A DNA stretch of 64,000 nt from Aquiflexum sp041751335 (GCF_041751335.1 NZ_JBGSXS010000138.1:1-64000); one strand, 5' to 3'. Counted from the stretch's first letter, positions 26,848 through 36,354 are shown. Program-made: numbers and translations. The notes: generated from the letters alone by a model not told the origin.

Positions 26848-27408
26848 TTAGAATGTTTTGACGAAATATCTCTGGGCAAATCTGAGTCTCAATGTCCTCA
26901 ATTTTCCGCTAATTGAGTCGTCAAGAAGCTTATCGTTTACTTTTAGGACAAATCCACCGATTATATCTTTGTTTATTTTTTCAACCAATTCTACCTTTTC
27001 AAGTCCTGAAATTTCTTTGACAATTTCTACAAAACTTTTCTTTAGGCCTTCATTAAGCGGTAAGGTAGTCGTTACCTCTGCCACTTGTATTCCCATATGA
27101 AGATTGTACTGTCTTTGAAATTCCTTTGCTGTAGCCAAAAGGACAGCGGATCTATTCTTCCTCGTTACTATTTCAAAAAAGGTAATTGTAATTTTATTGG
27201 CTGTCTTTTCAAAAAGTGCCTTGAGGATATTCAACTTCTTATCTGTGGATACAATTGGACTTTCCAACATGAGTACAAAATCTCTGTTCTCTAATGCAAT
27301 AGACAACAACCGATTAACATCCCCTATGACTTCTTCAAGCTGATTTTTTTCGACGGAAAGCTCTAACAATGCTTTTGCATACCGGGATGCGACTTTAAAA
27401 TCTGACAT
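26848..27408 (-). CDS. atpH: ATP synthase F1 subunit delta
   Basis: 186 residues. Peripheral-stalk protein joining F1 to the b subunits. The N-terminal helical domain starts SDFKVASRYAKALLELSVEKN, the typical OSCP opening; the C-terminal segment VNKDIIGGFVLKVNDKLLDDSISGKL-like (here KINKDIIGGFVLKVNDKLLD) is the family signature. Start is 2 bp after the atpF stop, showing tight coupling. Confidence 0.95.
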   Translation of the reverse strand: MSDFKVASRYAKALLELSVEKNQLEEVIGDVNRLLSIALENRDFVLMLESPIVSTDKKLNILKALFEKTANKITITFFEIVTRKNRSAVLLATAKEFQRQYNLHMGIQVAEVTTTLPLNEGLKKSFVEIVKEISGLEKVELVEKINKDIIGGFVLKVNDKLLDDSISGKLRTLRLRFAQRYFVKTF

Positions 27409-27410
27409 AT

Positions 27411-27905
27411 TTAGTTCAGCTTAAGATCATTTACAAATTGCTCTATCAATGCCTGTTGTGCAGCATCCTTAGTTAAGTTTTCCTTTAATAATTTTTCAGC
27501 TATTTCCAGGGATAAAACACCAACCTGAACCTTAACCTCTTCCAAAGCAGCAAGCTTTTCGGTTTCAATGGCTGCTTTTGCATTCTCAATCATTTTAGCA
27601 CCTTCAAGAGAAGCCGCGTTTTTGGCCTCTTCAATCATCTGCTTAGAAGTCTCACTTGCTCTATGCAACATCTCATCTCTTTCTATTTTTGCTTCATGAA
27701 TGATTTTTTCATTTTCAGCTTTTAGGTTAGCCATTTCATTTCTGGCAATCTCTGCTGATTTCAGAGCTTCTTCAATGCTTCTTTCTCTATCATCCAATGC
27801 CGAAAGTATTGGCTTCCAAGCATACTTGGAAAGGATAAACAGAACGATCAGAAATCCAAGAGCGGACCAAAAGATCAAACCTAAACCTGGAGTAATAAGT
27901 CCCAT
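27411..27905 (-). CDS. atpF: ATP synthase F0 subunit b
   Basis: 164 residues. One N-terminal membrane span (about 8-27, LGLIFWSALGFLIVLFILSK) then a long charged coiled coil forming the stator stalk, with ANLKAENEKIIHEAKIERDE heptads. Length is normal. It sits between atpE, with a hairpin in the 75-bp gap, and atpH. Confidence 0.95.
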   Translation of the reverse strand: MGLITPGLGLIFWSALGFLIVLFILSKYAWKPILSALDDRERSIEEALKSAEIARNEMANLKAENEKIIHEAKIERDEMLHRASETSKQMIEEAKNAASLEGAKMIENAKAAIETEKLAALEEVKVQVGVLSLEIAEKLLKENLTKDAAQQALIEQFVNDLKLN

Positions 27906-27945
27906 ATTGAATTATTTTTTTTTTTAATACTTGTCCAATTAAAGA

Positions 27946-27972
27946 AAGAGGTTGGCCTATCGCCAACCTCTT
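27946..27972. promoter_or_regulatory. Strong hairpin between atpE and atpF
   Basis: Perfect 11-bp stem AAGAGGTTGGC / GCCAACCTCTT with 5-nt loop, followed on the minus strand only by CTTTCTTTAATT, a weak T tract. It lies inside the operon, so it is more likely an attenuator, partial terminator or 3'-stabilising structure that sets the high c-subunit stoichiometry (inference). Confidence 0.6.
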
Positions 27973-27980
27973 GATTCTTT

Positions 27981-28235
27981 TTACAAAGTGTAATCACCCA
28001 AAGCAATAAGTAGACAAACTACTACTGCAAACAGGGAAACCACTTCAATAAGTGCAGCGATAATCAACATGGCAGTTTGGATTTTTCCAGCTGCTTCAGG
28101 TTGACGGGCAATGCCCTCCATCGCTTGACCACCGATTCTACCAATACCTAGACCTGCGCCTATTGCAACAATTCCAGCACCGATACCAGCACCCATCAGT
28201 GCAAATCCGGCAGTTAATAAGATTGAAGTTAACAT
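27981..28235 (-). CDS. atpE: ATP synthase F0 subunit c
   Basis: 84 residues, two membrane helices joined by the ARQPEA loop. The ion-binding Glu is in ALIEVVSLFAVVVCLL. Helix 1 (GAGIGAGIVAIGAGLGIG) lacks the Gln, and the Glu is not followed by the Ser/Thr, seen in Na+-type rings, so H+ coupling is expected. Glycine-rich helix 1 packing is typical. Confidence 0.97.
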   Translation of the reverse strand: MLTSILLTAGFALMGAGIGAGIVAIGAGLGIGRIGGQAMEGIARQPEAAGKIQTAMLIIAALIEVVSLFAVVVCLLIALGDYTL

Positions 28236-28274
28236 ACTTGTTTAGTTTTATAAATTGAACAAAGAAATTCTAAA

Positions 28275-29303
28275 TTAATGATGATCATGGTCTGCTACAG
28301 CCGTTCCAACATACATGGCTGTAAACAGGGTAAATACATAAGCCTGAATAGTCGCAACCAAGAGTTCGATCAAGTTGATAAATACAACCATCAAAGTACT
28401 TGCAACACCAACTACCATGGATTCAAAAACGAATATTAAGGCAACAAAACTCAAGATCACGATGTGGCCTGCTGTAATTGCCACAAATAGCCTGACAACA
28501 AGAGACGCTGGTTTGGTGAAAATACCGATGATTTCCACAGGAACAATTATCGGTAAAAGCGCAATTGGTACACCTGGTGGCATAAATATATGTTTCCAAT
28601 ATCCTTTATTCCCATTGAAAACTGTCAATAACAAGGTAAATACACCCAATACCAAGGTAAATGCAATATTTCCTGTAAGATTGCCCGCTTCTGGGAATAA
28701 ACCAATGAGGTTACCTATCCATATAAAAAAGAAAAGGGTCAATAAGTATGGAGTAAATCTTCTATAGTGCTTGGGTCCGATCTGCGTCAATGCTATCTCA
28801 TCCCTTACAAAAATCACCAATGGCTCTATAAAGGAGGCAATTCCTTTCGGTGCGGTTCCAGGATTATTTCTATAATGCTTGGCAGTTGACAACATCAAAT
28901 AAAGCAAAAGAGCAATGATAATAAACATCATCATTACGTTTTTGGTGATAGAAATATCATAAAATGTCCTTGACTCATCCTCGGCATGAAGGGCATGATC
29001 TTCATCTATGTAATATCCACTTACACCATAATTTTTACCGAATTTGTGAGTGTCATGATTTTGGAAATTAGAAGACAAAAAGAACTCCAGTCCTTGATCA
29101 GGAGAATAAATGATCACCGGAAGTGGTAAAGTGACGTGAGTGTGGCCAATTGTAGCGAAATGCCATTCGTAATTGTCCATTACGTGAGGGATTAGAAACC
29201 CCGTCTTACTCTCATCGTCTCCGGCTGCTTGGACAGAATTTGAAAAGCTTAGCCAAAATACTGAAAATAAAATACTTAGGCAAAGAAATTTACGGACCAT
29301 CAA
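28275..29303 (-). CDS. atpB: ATP synthase F0 subunit a
   Basis: 342 residues, longer than the 250-270 aa proteobacterial subunit because of an N-terminal signal-like segment (FLCLSILFSVFWLSFSNSVQA) and a periplasmic region of about 90 residues; this extension is usual in Bacteroidetes. The a-subunit core follows, with the essential Arg in SLVVRLFVAITAGH and the C-terminal helix ELLVATIQAYVFTLFTAMYVG. Forms the proton half-channels against the c ring. Confidence 0.96.
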   Translation of the reverse strand: MMVRKFLCLSILFSVFWLSFSNSVQAAGDDESKTGFLIPHVMDNYEWHFATIGHTHVTLPLPVIIYSPDQGLEFFLSSNFQNHDTHKFGKNYGVSGYYIDEDHALHAEDESRTFYDISITKNVMMMFIIIALLLYLMLSTAKHYRNNPGTAPKGIASFIEPLVIFVRDEIALTQIGPKHYRRFTPYLLTLFFFIWIGNLIGLFPEAGNLTGNIAFTLVLGVFTLLLTVFNGNKGYWKHIFMPPGVPIALLPIIVPVEIIGIFTKPASLVVRLFVAITAGHIVILSFVALIFVFESMVVGVASTLMVVFINLIELLVATIQAYVFTLFTAMYVGTAVADHDHH

Positions 29304-29318
29304 ATGATTTTTTAGTAC

Positions 29319-29705
29319 CTAATTTGAATTTGGGCGCAAATTACTTATTAAGGTGTATATATCAAACAATAAGTAAAAGAAATAAATCGCAAAGAAATTG
29401 ACCACAAACAAAATTAAATTTTCAGTGCCGATGAAAAGTAGGATAGCAACAAAACCAATACTTGCCAAAAAACGAATGGCCATTGCACCTAAAAGAATAT
29501 TGACGGAATTTTCTTTGCTCAGCTCCAAAAGATAATGTGAGAACATTCCCGTCAACCATGTTAGAAGAACAAAGAATGACAGAATCATCCACATAGTTTC
29601 ATGCACCCAATCAACCTTGATATATTCCTGCAAAAGGAAGATGATACCTGCGATTATCAGTGAAAAAAACAATAATTTAATGGTCAGTTTTTTTATGGCC
29701 TTCAT
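29319..29705 (-). CDS. Small AtpI-like membrane protein of the atp operon
   Basis: 128 residues with about four hydrophobic spans (LLFFSLIIAGIIFLL, MWMILSFFVLLTWL, LLGAMAIRFLASIGFVAILLFI, LILFVVNFFAIYFFYLLF). No soluble domain. Its place between AtpZ-like and atpB, 15 bp before atpB, is that of an AtpI/UncI-type assembly helper for the c ring. Sequence recognition alone is weak; position drives the call. Confidence 0.6.
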   Translation of the reverse strand: MKAIKKLTIKLLFFSLIIAGIIFLLQEYIKVDWVHETMWMILSFFVLLTWLTGMFSHYLLELSKENSVNILLGAMAIRFLASIGFVAILLFIGTENLILFVVNFFAIYFFYLLFDIYTLISNLRPNSN

Positions 29706-29729
29706 TTTTAAGACATGTAGGCCTCAAAA

Positions 29730-29981
29730 CTATAATTTTTTCTTGTCATCCTCTGATTTTTCATCATTTTTCATACTGATGAACAATTGATAAAAAGCAA
29801 CCAAGATAGATAGGAAACAAAACAGCAAAAGCCAAACAGGAAACCTCATCAGGCTTTTTTGTTGAACATACCATCCTAGCCAAGTGCCCAGTCCAATAAT
29901 GGTGAATAGCTGAAAAGAAAGACCTATATATTTGAGATAGGTATTAGAGTGAGGCGATTTGTTTTTTTGGCTGCTCTTCAC
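29730..29981 (-). CDS. AtpZ/AtpI-family protein
   Basis: 83 residues, two membrane spans: YIGLSFQLFTIIGLGTWLGW, whose Gly-rich pattern with a conserved Gln is typical of AtpZ/AtpI, and WLLLFCFLSILVAFYQLF. Ends in a charged tail (KNDEKSEDDKKKL). AtpZ helps ATP synthase assembly and has been linked to Mg2+/Ca2+ entry in other phyla. Its start overlaps the 3' end of the bactofilin gene by 38 bp, indicating translational coupling. Confidence 0.8.
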   Translation of the reverse strand: MKSSQKNKSPHSNTYLKYIGLSFQLFTIIGLGTWLGWYVQQKSLMRFPVWLLLFCFLSILVAFYQLFISMKNDEKSEDDKKKL

Positions 29982-30378
29982 TTTGGTTTGACTTGGAAAT
30001 TACCAAGGATTGGCTTGAAGATGTCATCTGACATTTTCCATTGAAAACCGCACCGTTTTCTACCACAAGTTTTTGGGTAGTGATGTTTCCAGTCACAATT
30101 GCGGTTTTGTTGAGGTAGAGGGTTCCCGAACAGTGTACCTCTCCTTCTACCTTACCTGAAATTTCTGCATCGGGTGATGAAATATTGCCAATAATGATGG
30201 CGGAATCTCCAATCACGATCTTAGTCTTGGATTGGACTAAACCTTCCAAGTGTCCTTCTATGCGGATGTTACCTGAGGCATCGATATCACCTACAATCTT
30301 GGTTTCCTTCGAAATTACATTTGTGGAGTTGACCATCTCCACAGCCGATTTCTTTTCTGTTGTGTTGTTGTTGAACAT
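29944..30378 (-). CDS. Bactofilin (polymer-forming cytoskeletal protein)
   Basis: 144 residues. The central part (about 25-115) is a run of short beta-helix rungs: TKIVGDIDASGNIRIEGHLEG, SKTKIVIGDSAIIIGNI, EISGKVEGEVHCSG. Low-complexity tails flank it, the bactofilin design of a filament-forming right-handed beta-helix. Bactofilins scaffold peptidoglycan enzymes at the membrane. The M23 peptidase lies immediately upstream (2-bp gap), a pairing known from other bacteria, where bactofilin localises or controls the peptidase. Confidence 0.88.
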   Translation of the reverse strand: MFNNNTTEKKSAVEMVNSTNVISKETKIVGDIDASGNIRIEGHLEGLVQSKTKIVIGDSAIIIGNISSPDAEISGKVEGEVHCSGTLYLNKTAIVTGNITTQKLVVENGAVFNGKCQMTSSSQSLVISKSNQSEEQPKKQIASL

Positions 30379-30380
30379 AG

Positions 30381-31244
30381 CTAATCAAATGTGATGAATT
30401 CTTGGGGATTAAGTGGGGTACCTTTGTACCAAAGTTCAAAATGGAGATGTTGTCCTGAAGTAAGCTCACCTGTATTTCCAATAATGGAAATAATTTCTCC
30501 TCCTCTAACTACATCTCCAATCTTCTTCAATAATACCGAATTATGTTTATAAATAGAAATCAATTCGTTAGAATGTTGGATGCCGATTATATAACCTGTA
30601 TCCAAGGTCCATGTGGAAAGAATGACTGTTCCATCTGCAATGGTTTTGACAGGTTCATTTTCTTTGGCTACAATATCAACACCGAAGTGGTCATTCTGTG
30701 GCGCAAACACTGAGGTGATTACTCCTTTGATAGGTGAAAAGAAAAATGTTTCTATAAAAGTATTTTTAGATACTTCTATCTGACCCGTGAAATCTAATGG
30801 CATCCCTTTGAATTCTTCCAAAATACTTTTGGTTGCTTCACTAGGCTCAAAGGATTCAGGTCGTCTTGCTTCTCCAAGTGTGGACGTATCCTCCGACATT
30901 AATGGGTCAAAATCACTTTCCCCGTCGATTACCCTTTGAATATTTGACAAATAATTGTCTTTTTGCCGTACAGTATTAGACAAGGAGTCCACCAAATCAG
31001 ATAAGGCAATTATCTTTGCTGTGTTTTCGGACTCCATGTATACCGGATCAAACCACTGTCTTAGGATGGTCTTGGTCATTAAAAGGGAAAAAGCAAATAA
31101 TAATATAAACAAAAAGGAAAACAGAATGATAATCCTGCCAAAGGAGATATTAAATGATCCTAAAACAGAAAAATCATGTTCTTTTCTGATGACAAACAGG
31201 TATTTTGAGGTCAGCCAGTTTGCTATTTTTTTCTTAAGACTCAA
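30381..31244 (-). CDS. M23-family metallopeptidase (LytM-type)
   Basis: 287 residues. A cytosolic basic N-terminus and one membrane span (about 35-57, IIILFSFLFILLFAFSLLMT) are followed by a coiled-coil linker (residues about 70-110). The LytM domain from about 165 carries HFGVDIVAKENEPV (first zinc ligands, H-x3-D) and GQHLHFELWYKGTPLNP (HxH). All zinc ligands are present, so it is probably an active DD-endopeptidase rather than an EnvC-like regulator. First gene of the putative M23-bactofilin-atp operon; the divergent PorW gene is 107 bp away. Confidence 0.9.
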   Translation of the reverse strand: MSLKKKIANWLTSKYLFVIRKEHDFSVLGSFNISFGRIIILFSFLFILLFAFSLLMTKTILRQWFDPVYMESENTAKIIALSDLVDSLSNTVRQKDNYLSNIQRVIDGESDFDPLMSEDTSTLGEARRPESFEPSEATKSILEEFKGMPLDFTGQIEVSKNTFIETFFFSPIKGVITSVFAPQNDHFGVDIVAKENEPVKTIADGTVILSTWTLDTGYIIGIQHSNELISIYKHNSVLLKKIGDVVRGGEIISIIGNTGELTSGQHLHFELWYKGTPLNPQEFITFD

Positions 31245-31351
31245 TCTTTTGCTATTTGATTTGGGGATTCAAAAATATAATAATAATTCGAAGCGTTTAC
31301 TAAATTACATCATTTACAGTAATTTAGGAAAATTATGGCAAAGGCGTTAGC

Positions 31352-33994
31352 ATGAACCGATTCAAATATTTATTTCTATTTATCATCACCCTTCTGGTAC
31401 TGTCCTGTTCCTCAGAACGTAACACGTTTACTAATAGGATGTATCACAATACAACGGCAAAATATAATGCATATTTTTATGCCAATGCTAAAATTGAAGA
31501 GTTGGAGACTGGTATTCAAAATAACCATAGGGAGGACTTCAGTCAAGTACTTCCTGTTTTCTATACCATTGACAGTGCTTTTATTGAACAAAATGAGGAG
31601 CTGTTAAAAGAGGTACGGGAGTTTGCTTCCCGTGCTGTGGATTGGCATAGGATCTCAAAGTGGAAAGATCCAAGTTATTTTTTGATAGGAATGGCAGATT
31701 ATTACAATGCAGAGTTTGATGATGCAGCCAATACTTTCAGGTATTTAAATGTCAACAGCAAAAAGAAAAAAATCAGGCATCAAAGTCTTGTCCAATTAAT
31801 GAGACTTTATACTGATCAGAAAAAATTTGAGGATGCCACATATGTCATTGACTTCTTAACAAAAGAATCCGGTATAAGCAAAGAGAATAAATTTCACCTT
31901 TACAAAACACTGGCCTATTATTATGACAGCAGGGAGGATATAAACGGAAAAGTAGGTTCACTCGATAGAGCGCTCGGTTTTACTAAGGACAAAAAGGAAA
32001 AATCACGGATCAACTTTATCCTTGCACAACTTTATCAGAGAGAGGGGCTTGATGCATTGGCGTATGACTATTATCTCAAAGCTGTCAAGGGGAATCCTCC
32101 TTATGAAAGAAGCTTCTTTGCACTATTGTATGCTCAGCAGGTGGCCGAACTCAATAAAAGTAAAGATATCAAAAAAGTAAGGACTTACTTTGATGACCTA
32201 TACAAGGACAGTAAAAACAGGGATTTGAAAGATGTCATTCTTTATGAAAAGGCACTATTTGAGTTGAAACAGGATGAATTGGAAGAAGCTGAAATTCTCC
32301 TCCGGAGAGCTGCAAAGGAAGAGGGAAGTAACCCAATTCAAAAAGGTTATATTTATGAAAAACTGGCCGAAATTAGTTTTGATATCAAAAATGACTTCAG
32401 GGCAGCAAAGTATTATCTCGACAGTGCCCTGACACATTTCAGACCGACTGATTCTTCCTATGATTTTATAGTGGCAAGAAAAGAAATCCTTGATCGATAT
32501 GTTACCAACTATGATACAGTAGAAAAATATGACAGTCTCATCCAACTCAGTGGATTGAGCCGGGAAGAACAGGAGTTGATTGCTGAGGCATTTATTAAAA
32601 GTGAAGAAGAACGATTGATTCGTCAAGCCGAAATAAAAGACCAACCCAAGTCTGCCGGAATTTTTGACAATCTACTTGCTTTCGGTGGCAGAGGTGGCGG
32701 GGAATCATTTTACTTTGATAATGCTGTAGCCTTGCAGCAAGGTTCCATTGATTTTAATAGAAATTGGGGAAACAGACCTTTGCAGGACAACTGGAGGAGA
32801 AATGTGCAAAGTTTGCAATCCACTGCTACAAGTACCAATACTTCCGATCTTGATGATCTAGCTGATTCAGATGCAGAAGCTGATCTGGAGGAAAATTCCG
32901 CTATTTCCCAAATTCCCGATGTTGAAACGCTATTGGCCCAAATACCAAGCGATCCTGCTCAAATACAAGCCATGAAATTGGACTTGGAAAAATCTTATTT
33001 TGAATTGGGTAAGATTTTGTTTTTTGATTTAAGAGTTCCCGAGATCAGTATAGAATACCTTGAAAGCTTGATAACCAAATATCCTAATACCATCAAAAAA
33101 CCTGAAGCCTACTACATTCTCTATTTGGCAAAAAAAGAAATCGGCAGAGATTTTCAGGCTTATGCACAGCGATTAAACATGGAATTTCCTGAATCTCCAT
33201 ACACATTTTCGGTAAATAATCCAGATGGAAGTGTTGGGAATTTGGCTTATTTGGAATCATCCAAAAATTATAAGCAAGCTTATGAAATGTATTATAATAG
33301 GCAGTATCAGACTTCAAGACAACTAATACGTACAACTTTAGAAGCTTATCCACTAACCAGAAATACCGACAGATTATTGCTTTTGGATATAATGGTTTCA
33401 GGTAAAATCGATGAATCTGATCGGTATAGACAAAGGCTCGAAAATTACATCCAAACCACGGAGAACGAAGATTTGACAAATATGGCAAGAATTATGCTTG
33501 CTGTATTGACTGGTGAAAGTGATGGTTTAAATGGAGATGATCTTGATGAGGAATTGGATGAAAGTCTTGAAGATGAAGATCAGATAGTGGAAGATAGTGA
33601 AGAAGATAATGAGGTTGAGGAAAGTCCTTACAATGAAAATCCTAATCAAACCCATATATTTGTGATTGTCCTTCCTGCAGACCAATCCAAAGAATCCAAA
33701 AATCTTTTGGCTGACCTTGAAGTATTCCATTCTCAGAATTTCGCCAGTTCAAGACTCCGTACCGGCAATATGAACCTTAGCCGTGAAAATGTAATTTTCA
33801 TAGTAAGTCCTTTTAACAATGCTGAAAAAGGCCTAGACTACAGAGAAAAATTCTTAAACAATTTCCAAACTGCAGCCATTTCTGATGAAAACAAAGCAAA
33901 TACTTTCCTGATTTCAATCGAAAATTTCCAAGAATTGAACAAAAGAAAAAACCTGGATGAATACAGATCATTCTATAAGAAAGCATACCAATAA
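31352..33994 (+). CDS. T9SS periplasmic lipoprotein PorW/SprE-like
   Basis: 880 residues. Signal peptide with lipobox (LFIITLLVLSCSS), so an acylated lipoprotein. Just after it comes RMYHNTTAKYNAYFYANAKIEEL, the conserved opening of the PorW/SprE family. TPR-like helical repeats fill about 90-620, then an acidic low-complexity linker (about 725-760, LDEELDESLEDEDQ) and a C-terminal alpha/beta domain. PorW/SprE is required for T9SS secretion and gliding and links the GldKN ring to the translocon. It lies outside the gldK-N operon, as in related genomes, and is 30 bp upstream of the PBP1A gene. Confidence 0.9.
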   Translation: MNRFKYLFLFIITLLVLSCSSERNTFTNRMYHNTTAKYNAYFYANAKIEELETGIQNNHREDFSQVLPVFYTIDSAFIEQNEELLKEVREFASRAVDWHRISKWKDPSYFLIGMADYYNAEFDDAANTFRYLNVNSKKKKIRHQSLVQLMRLYTDQKKFEDATYVIDFLTKESGISKENKFHLYKTLAYYYDSREDINGKVGSLDRALGFTKDKKEKSRINFILAQLYQREGLDALAYDYYLKAVKGNPPYERSFFALLYAQQVAELNKSKDIKKVRTYFDDLYKDSKNRDLKDVILYEKALFELKQDELEEAEILLRRAAKEEGSNPIQKGYIYEKLAEISFDIKNDFRAAKYYLDSALTHFRPTDSSYDFIVARKEILDRYVTNYDTVEKYDSLIQLSGLSREEQELIAEAFIKSEEERLIRQAEIKDQPKSAGIFDNLLAFGGRGGGESFYFDNAVALQQGSIDFNRNWGNRPLQDNWRRNVQSLQSTATSTNTSDLDDLADSDAEADLEENSAISQIPDVETLLAQIPSDPAQIQAMKLDLEKSYFELGKILFFDLRVPEISIEYLESLITKYPNTIKKPEAYYILYLAKKEIGRDFQAYAQRLNMEFPESPYTFSVNNPDGSVGNLAYLESSKNYKQAYEMYYNRQYQTSRQLIRTTLEAYPLTRNTDRLLLLDIMVSGKIDESDRYRQRLENYIQTTENEDLTNMARIMLAVLTGESDGLNGDDLDEELDESLEDEDQIVEDSEEDNEVEESPYNENPNQTHIFVIVLPADQSKESKNLLADLEVFHSQNFASSRLRTGNMNLSRENVIFIVSPFNNAEKGLDYREKFLNNFQTAAISDENKANTFLISIENFQELNKRKNLDEYRSFYKKAYQ

Positions 33995-34024
33995 AATCCC
34001 CACATCCTTAATTTCAGAATTTAA

Positions 34025-36301
34025 ATGACCCAAAAAATAATTAGAGTAATTTGGATAACCTTCGCAGCGGGACTGATAGGGTTTGTTTTATTTGTCTGGG
34101 CAGTCAGTGGAAATTTTTTAGGACTCTTTGGTGAGTTGCCTGATTTCAAAGAATTGGAAAATCCTCAAAGTGAGGTTGCCTCCGAATTATATTCCTCTGA
34201 TGGCATGCTTATGGGGAATTACTTTAGAGAAAACCGAAGTCCTGTTTCCTATTTTGAGCTTTCGCCCAATCTTGTCAATGCCCTGATCGCAACAGAAGAT
34301 GTTCGTTTTGAAAAACATTCAGGTATTGATTTACATAGTATGGGAAGAGTTTTGTTCAAATCCCTAATTCTCAGACAAGGCGCGGGTGGTGGAAGTACCT
34401 TAAGTCAGCAAACTGCTAAAAACCTTTTCAAAACCCGCAACCTAGAGTCTCAGGGCATATTGAGCCGGGTGCCGGGACTTAGAATGCTGATCATCAAAAC
34501 CAAGGAATGGATAGTGGCTGCTAAGCTGGAAAAATCTTATACCAAGGATGAGATTCTCACACTTTACCTCAACACTTCCGAATTTGGAAGTAATGCTTAT
34601 GGAATAAAAACTGCATCTAAGACTTTCTTCAATAAGGAACCCTCAGAACTGAATGTTCAGGAATCTGCAGTGCTTGTGGGTTTATTCAAAGCACCATCTT
34701 ATTACAGCCCGGTCTTTAATCCTGACAATTCTCTTAGAAGAAGGAATACCGTGTTGTATCAAATGGAGAAATACGGTATGCTGAGTGAGTTGGAATATGA
34801 CTCATTGACGAAAATGCCGATTGAACTTGATTATAAAGTGGAAAATCAAAATCAGGGAATGGCCACCTATTTCCGTGAAGTAATCAAATCGGATCTGATC
34901 AAATGGACAAAAGAGAACCTGAAGCCTGATGGAACACCTTATGATCTTTTCGGAGATGGACTCAAAATATACACTACCATCGATAGTAGGATGCAACGCT
35001 ATGCGGAAGAAGCCGTGCAGGAACATATGAGGGAGTTGCAGAGAAAGTTTGAAAAAGAAATGGGCAATAGAGAACCATGGATTGACAACAACGGACAGGT
35101 CATAGCCAACTTTATAGAAACTCAGGTAAAACGAACAGAAGCATACAGGAATTTGGTAAAAAGATATGGTGCCAATTCAGATTCGGTCAATATCAAGCTC
35201 AATGAGAAAAAAAGAATGAAAGTTTTCTCGTGGGATCGGGATGAAATTGATACACTTTTGAGTACCATGGATTCCTTGAGGCATTATAAAAAATTCCTTC
35301 AAACCGGATTTGTTTCCATGGATCCAAAATCAGGTCATATCAAAGCTTGGGTTGGGGGTATCAATTACAAACATTTCAAGTTTGACCATGTGCGTCAGAG
35401 TAAAAGGCAGCCTGGTTCCACTTTCAAAGCATTTGTTTATGCCGCTGCTATTGAGAATGGTTATAGCCCTTGTTACACCGTTGTTGACCAACCTATAGAA
35501 ATCAATATTCCTGGACAGCCTACCTGGACCCCAAAAAATGCTGACGGCAAATTTTCCTATGAGAAGATGTCTATCCGATTGGCAATGGCACAATCGGTTA
35601 ACTCTGTATCTGCATACATGATGAAAAAACTGGGGCCAAGAATAGTTGTTGAAACTGCCCACCGACTAGGAATCACTAGCGATTTGGAAGAGGTTCCGGC
35701 TTTGGCTTTAGGTACAAGTGATGTCTCTGTGATGGAAATGGTGGGTGCGATGGGAACTTTTGTCAATCAAGGAGAACATATCGTCCCATTCTATATTGAT
35801 AGGATAGAAGATAAAAACGGTAATTTATTGCAGCAATTCACCCCAAAGAAAAAACCGGCCATGAGTGAGGAACATGCTTACTTGATGTTACATATGCTAA
35901 GAGGAGGTTTTGAAGAAACAAGGGGAACAAGTCAAGGTGTCCCTTGGTCATTGAGAGATGAAGGTAACCAATTAGGTGGGAAAACAGGAACCACGCAAAA
36001 TGCCTCAGATGGTTGGTATATGGGCTTAAGCAAAGACTTGGTTTCTGGTGCTTGGGTAGGCGGAGATGACCGTGCCATTCACTTCAGAAGTTGGGTCAGT
36101 GGACAGGGCGGACAGACAGCAAGACCAATATGGGTCAAATATATGTCTAAGGTTTATGCTGACACTTCCTTGGGAATCACCAAAGGCGCATTCCCTAGGC
36201 CTGAAAGGCCATTGAGCATTGAAATCGATTGTGGAAAATATCAGCTTGAAAACAGCAGGTTTTCTGATTTTGATTATGACGCCAAAAGGAACGATTTCTA
36301 A
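34025..36301 (+). CDS. Penicillin-binding protein 1A (class A)
   Basis: 758 residues. One N-terminal membrane span (about 9-29). Glycosyltransferase family 51 domain: ATEDVRFEKHSGID with the catalytic Glu, and GGGSTLSQQTAKNLF. Transpeptidase domain: acyl-Ser in RQPGSTFKAF (SxxK), SVN in MAQSVNSVS, and KTGT in GGKTGTTQNASDGW. It polymerises and crosslinks peptidoglycan. It directly follows the PorW-like gene and is probably co-transcribed with it. A strong terminator follows. Confidence 0.95.
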   Translation: MTQKIIRVIWITFAAGLIGFVLFVWAVSGNFLGLFGELPDFKELENPQSEVASELYSSDGMLMGNYFRENRSPVSYFELSPNLVNALIATEDVRFEKHSGIDLHSMGRVLFKSLILRQGAGGGSTLSQQTAKNLFKTRNLESQGILSRVPGLRMLIIKTKEWIVAAKLEKSYTKDEILTLYLNTSEFGSNAYGIKTASKTFFNKEPSELNVQESAVLVGLFKAPSYYSPVFNPDNSLRRRNTVLYQMEKYGMLSELEYDSLTKMPIELDYKVENQNQGMATYFREVIKSDLIKWTKENLKPDGTPYDLFGDGLKIYTTIDSRMQRYAEEAVQEHMRELQRKFEKEMGNREPWIDNNGQVIANFIETQVKRTEAYRNLVKRYGANSDSVNIKLNEKKRMKVFSWDRDEIDTLLSTMDSLRHYKKFLQTGFVSMDPKSGHIKAWVGGINYKHFKFDHVRQSKRQPGSTFKAFVYAAAIENGYSPCYTVVDQPIEINIPGQPTWTPKNADGKFSYEKMSIRLAMAQSVNSVSAYMMKKLGPRIVVETAHRLGITSDLEEVPALALGTSDVSVMEMVGAMGTFVNQGEHIVPFYIDRIEDKNGNLLQQFTPKKKPAMSEEHAYLMLHMLRGGFEETRGTSQGVPWSLRDEGNQLGGKTGTTQNASDGWYMGLSKDLVSGAWVGGDDRAIHFRSWVSGQGGQTARPIWVKYMSKVYADTSLGITKGAFPRPERPLSIEIDCGKYQLENSRFSDFDYDAKRNDF

Positions 36302-36354
36302 TTAAGGTTCCGGTCTTATTATCAAATGTTTGAACTGTACCTAAGCTTAAAATA

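Noticed and set aside
26817..26879. Longer atpA reading overlapping atpH
   Set aside because: The family N-terminus begins at MAQVRPDEV; the extra residues are unlike AtpA and overlap atpH.
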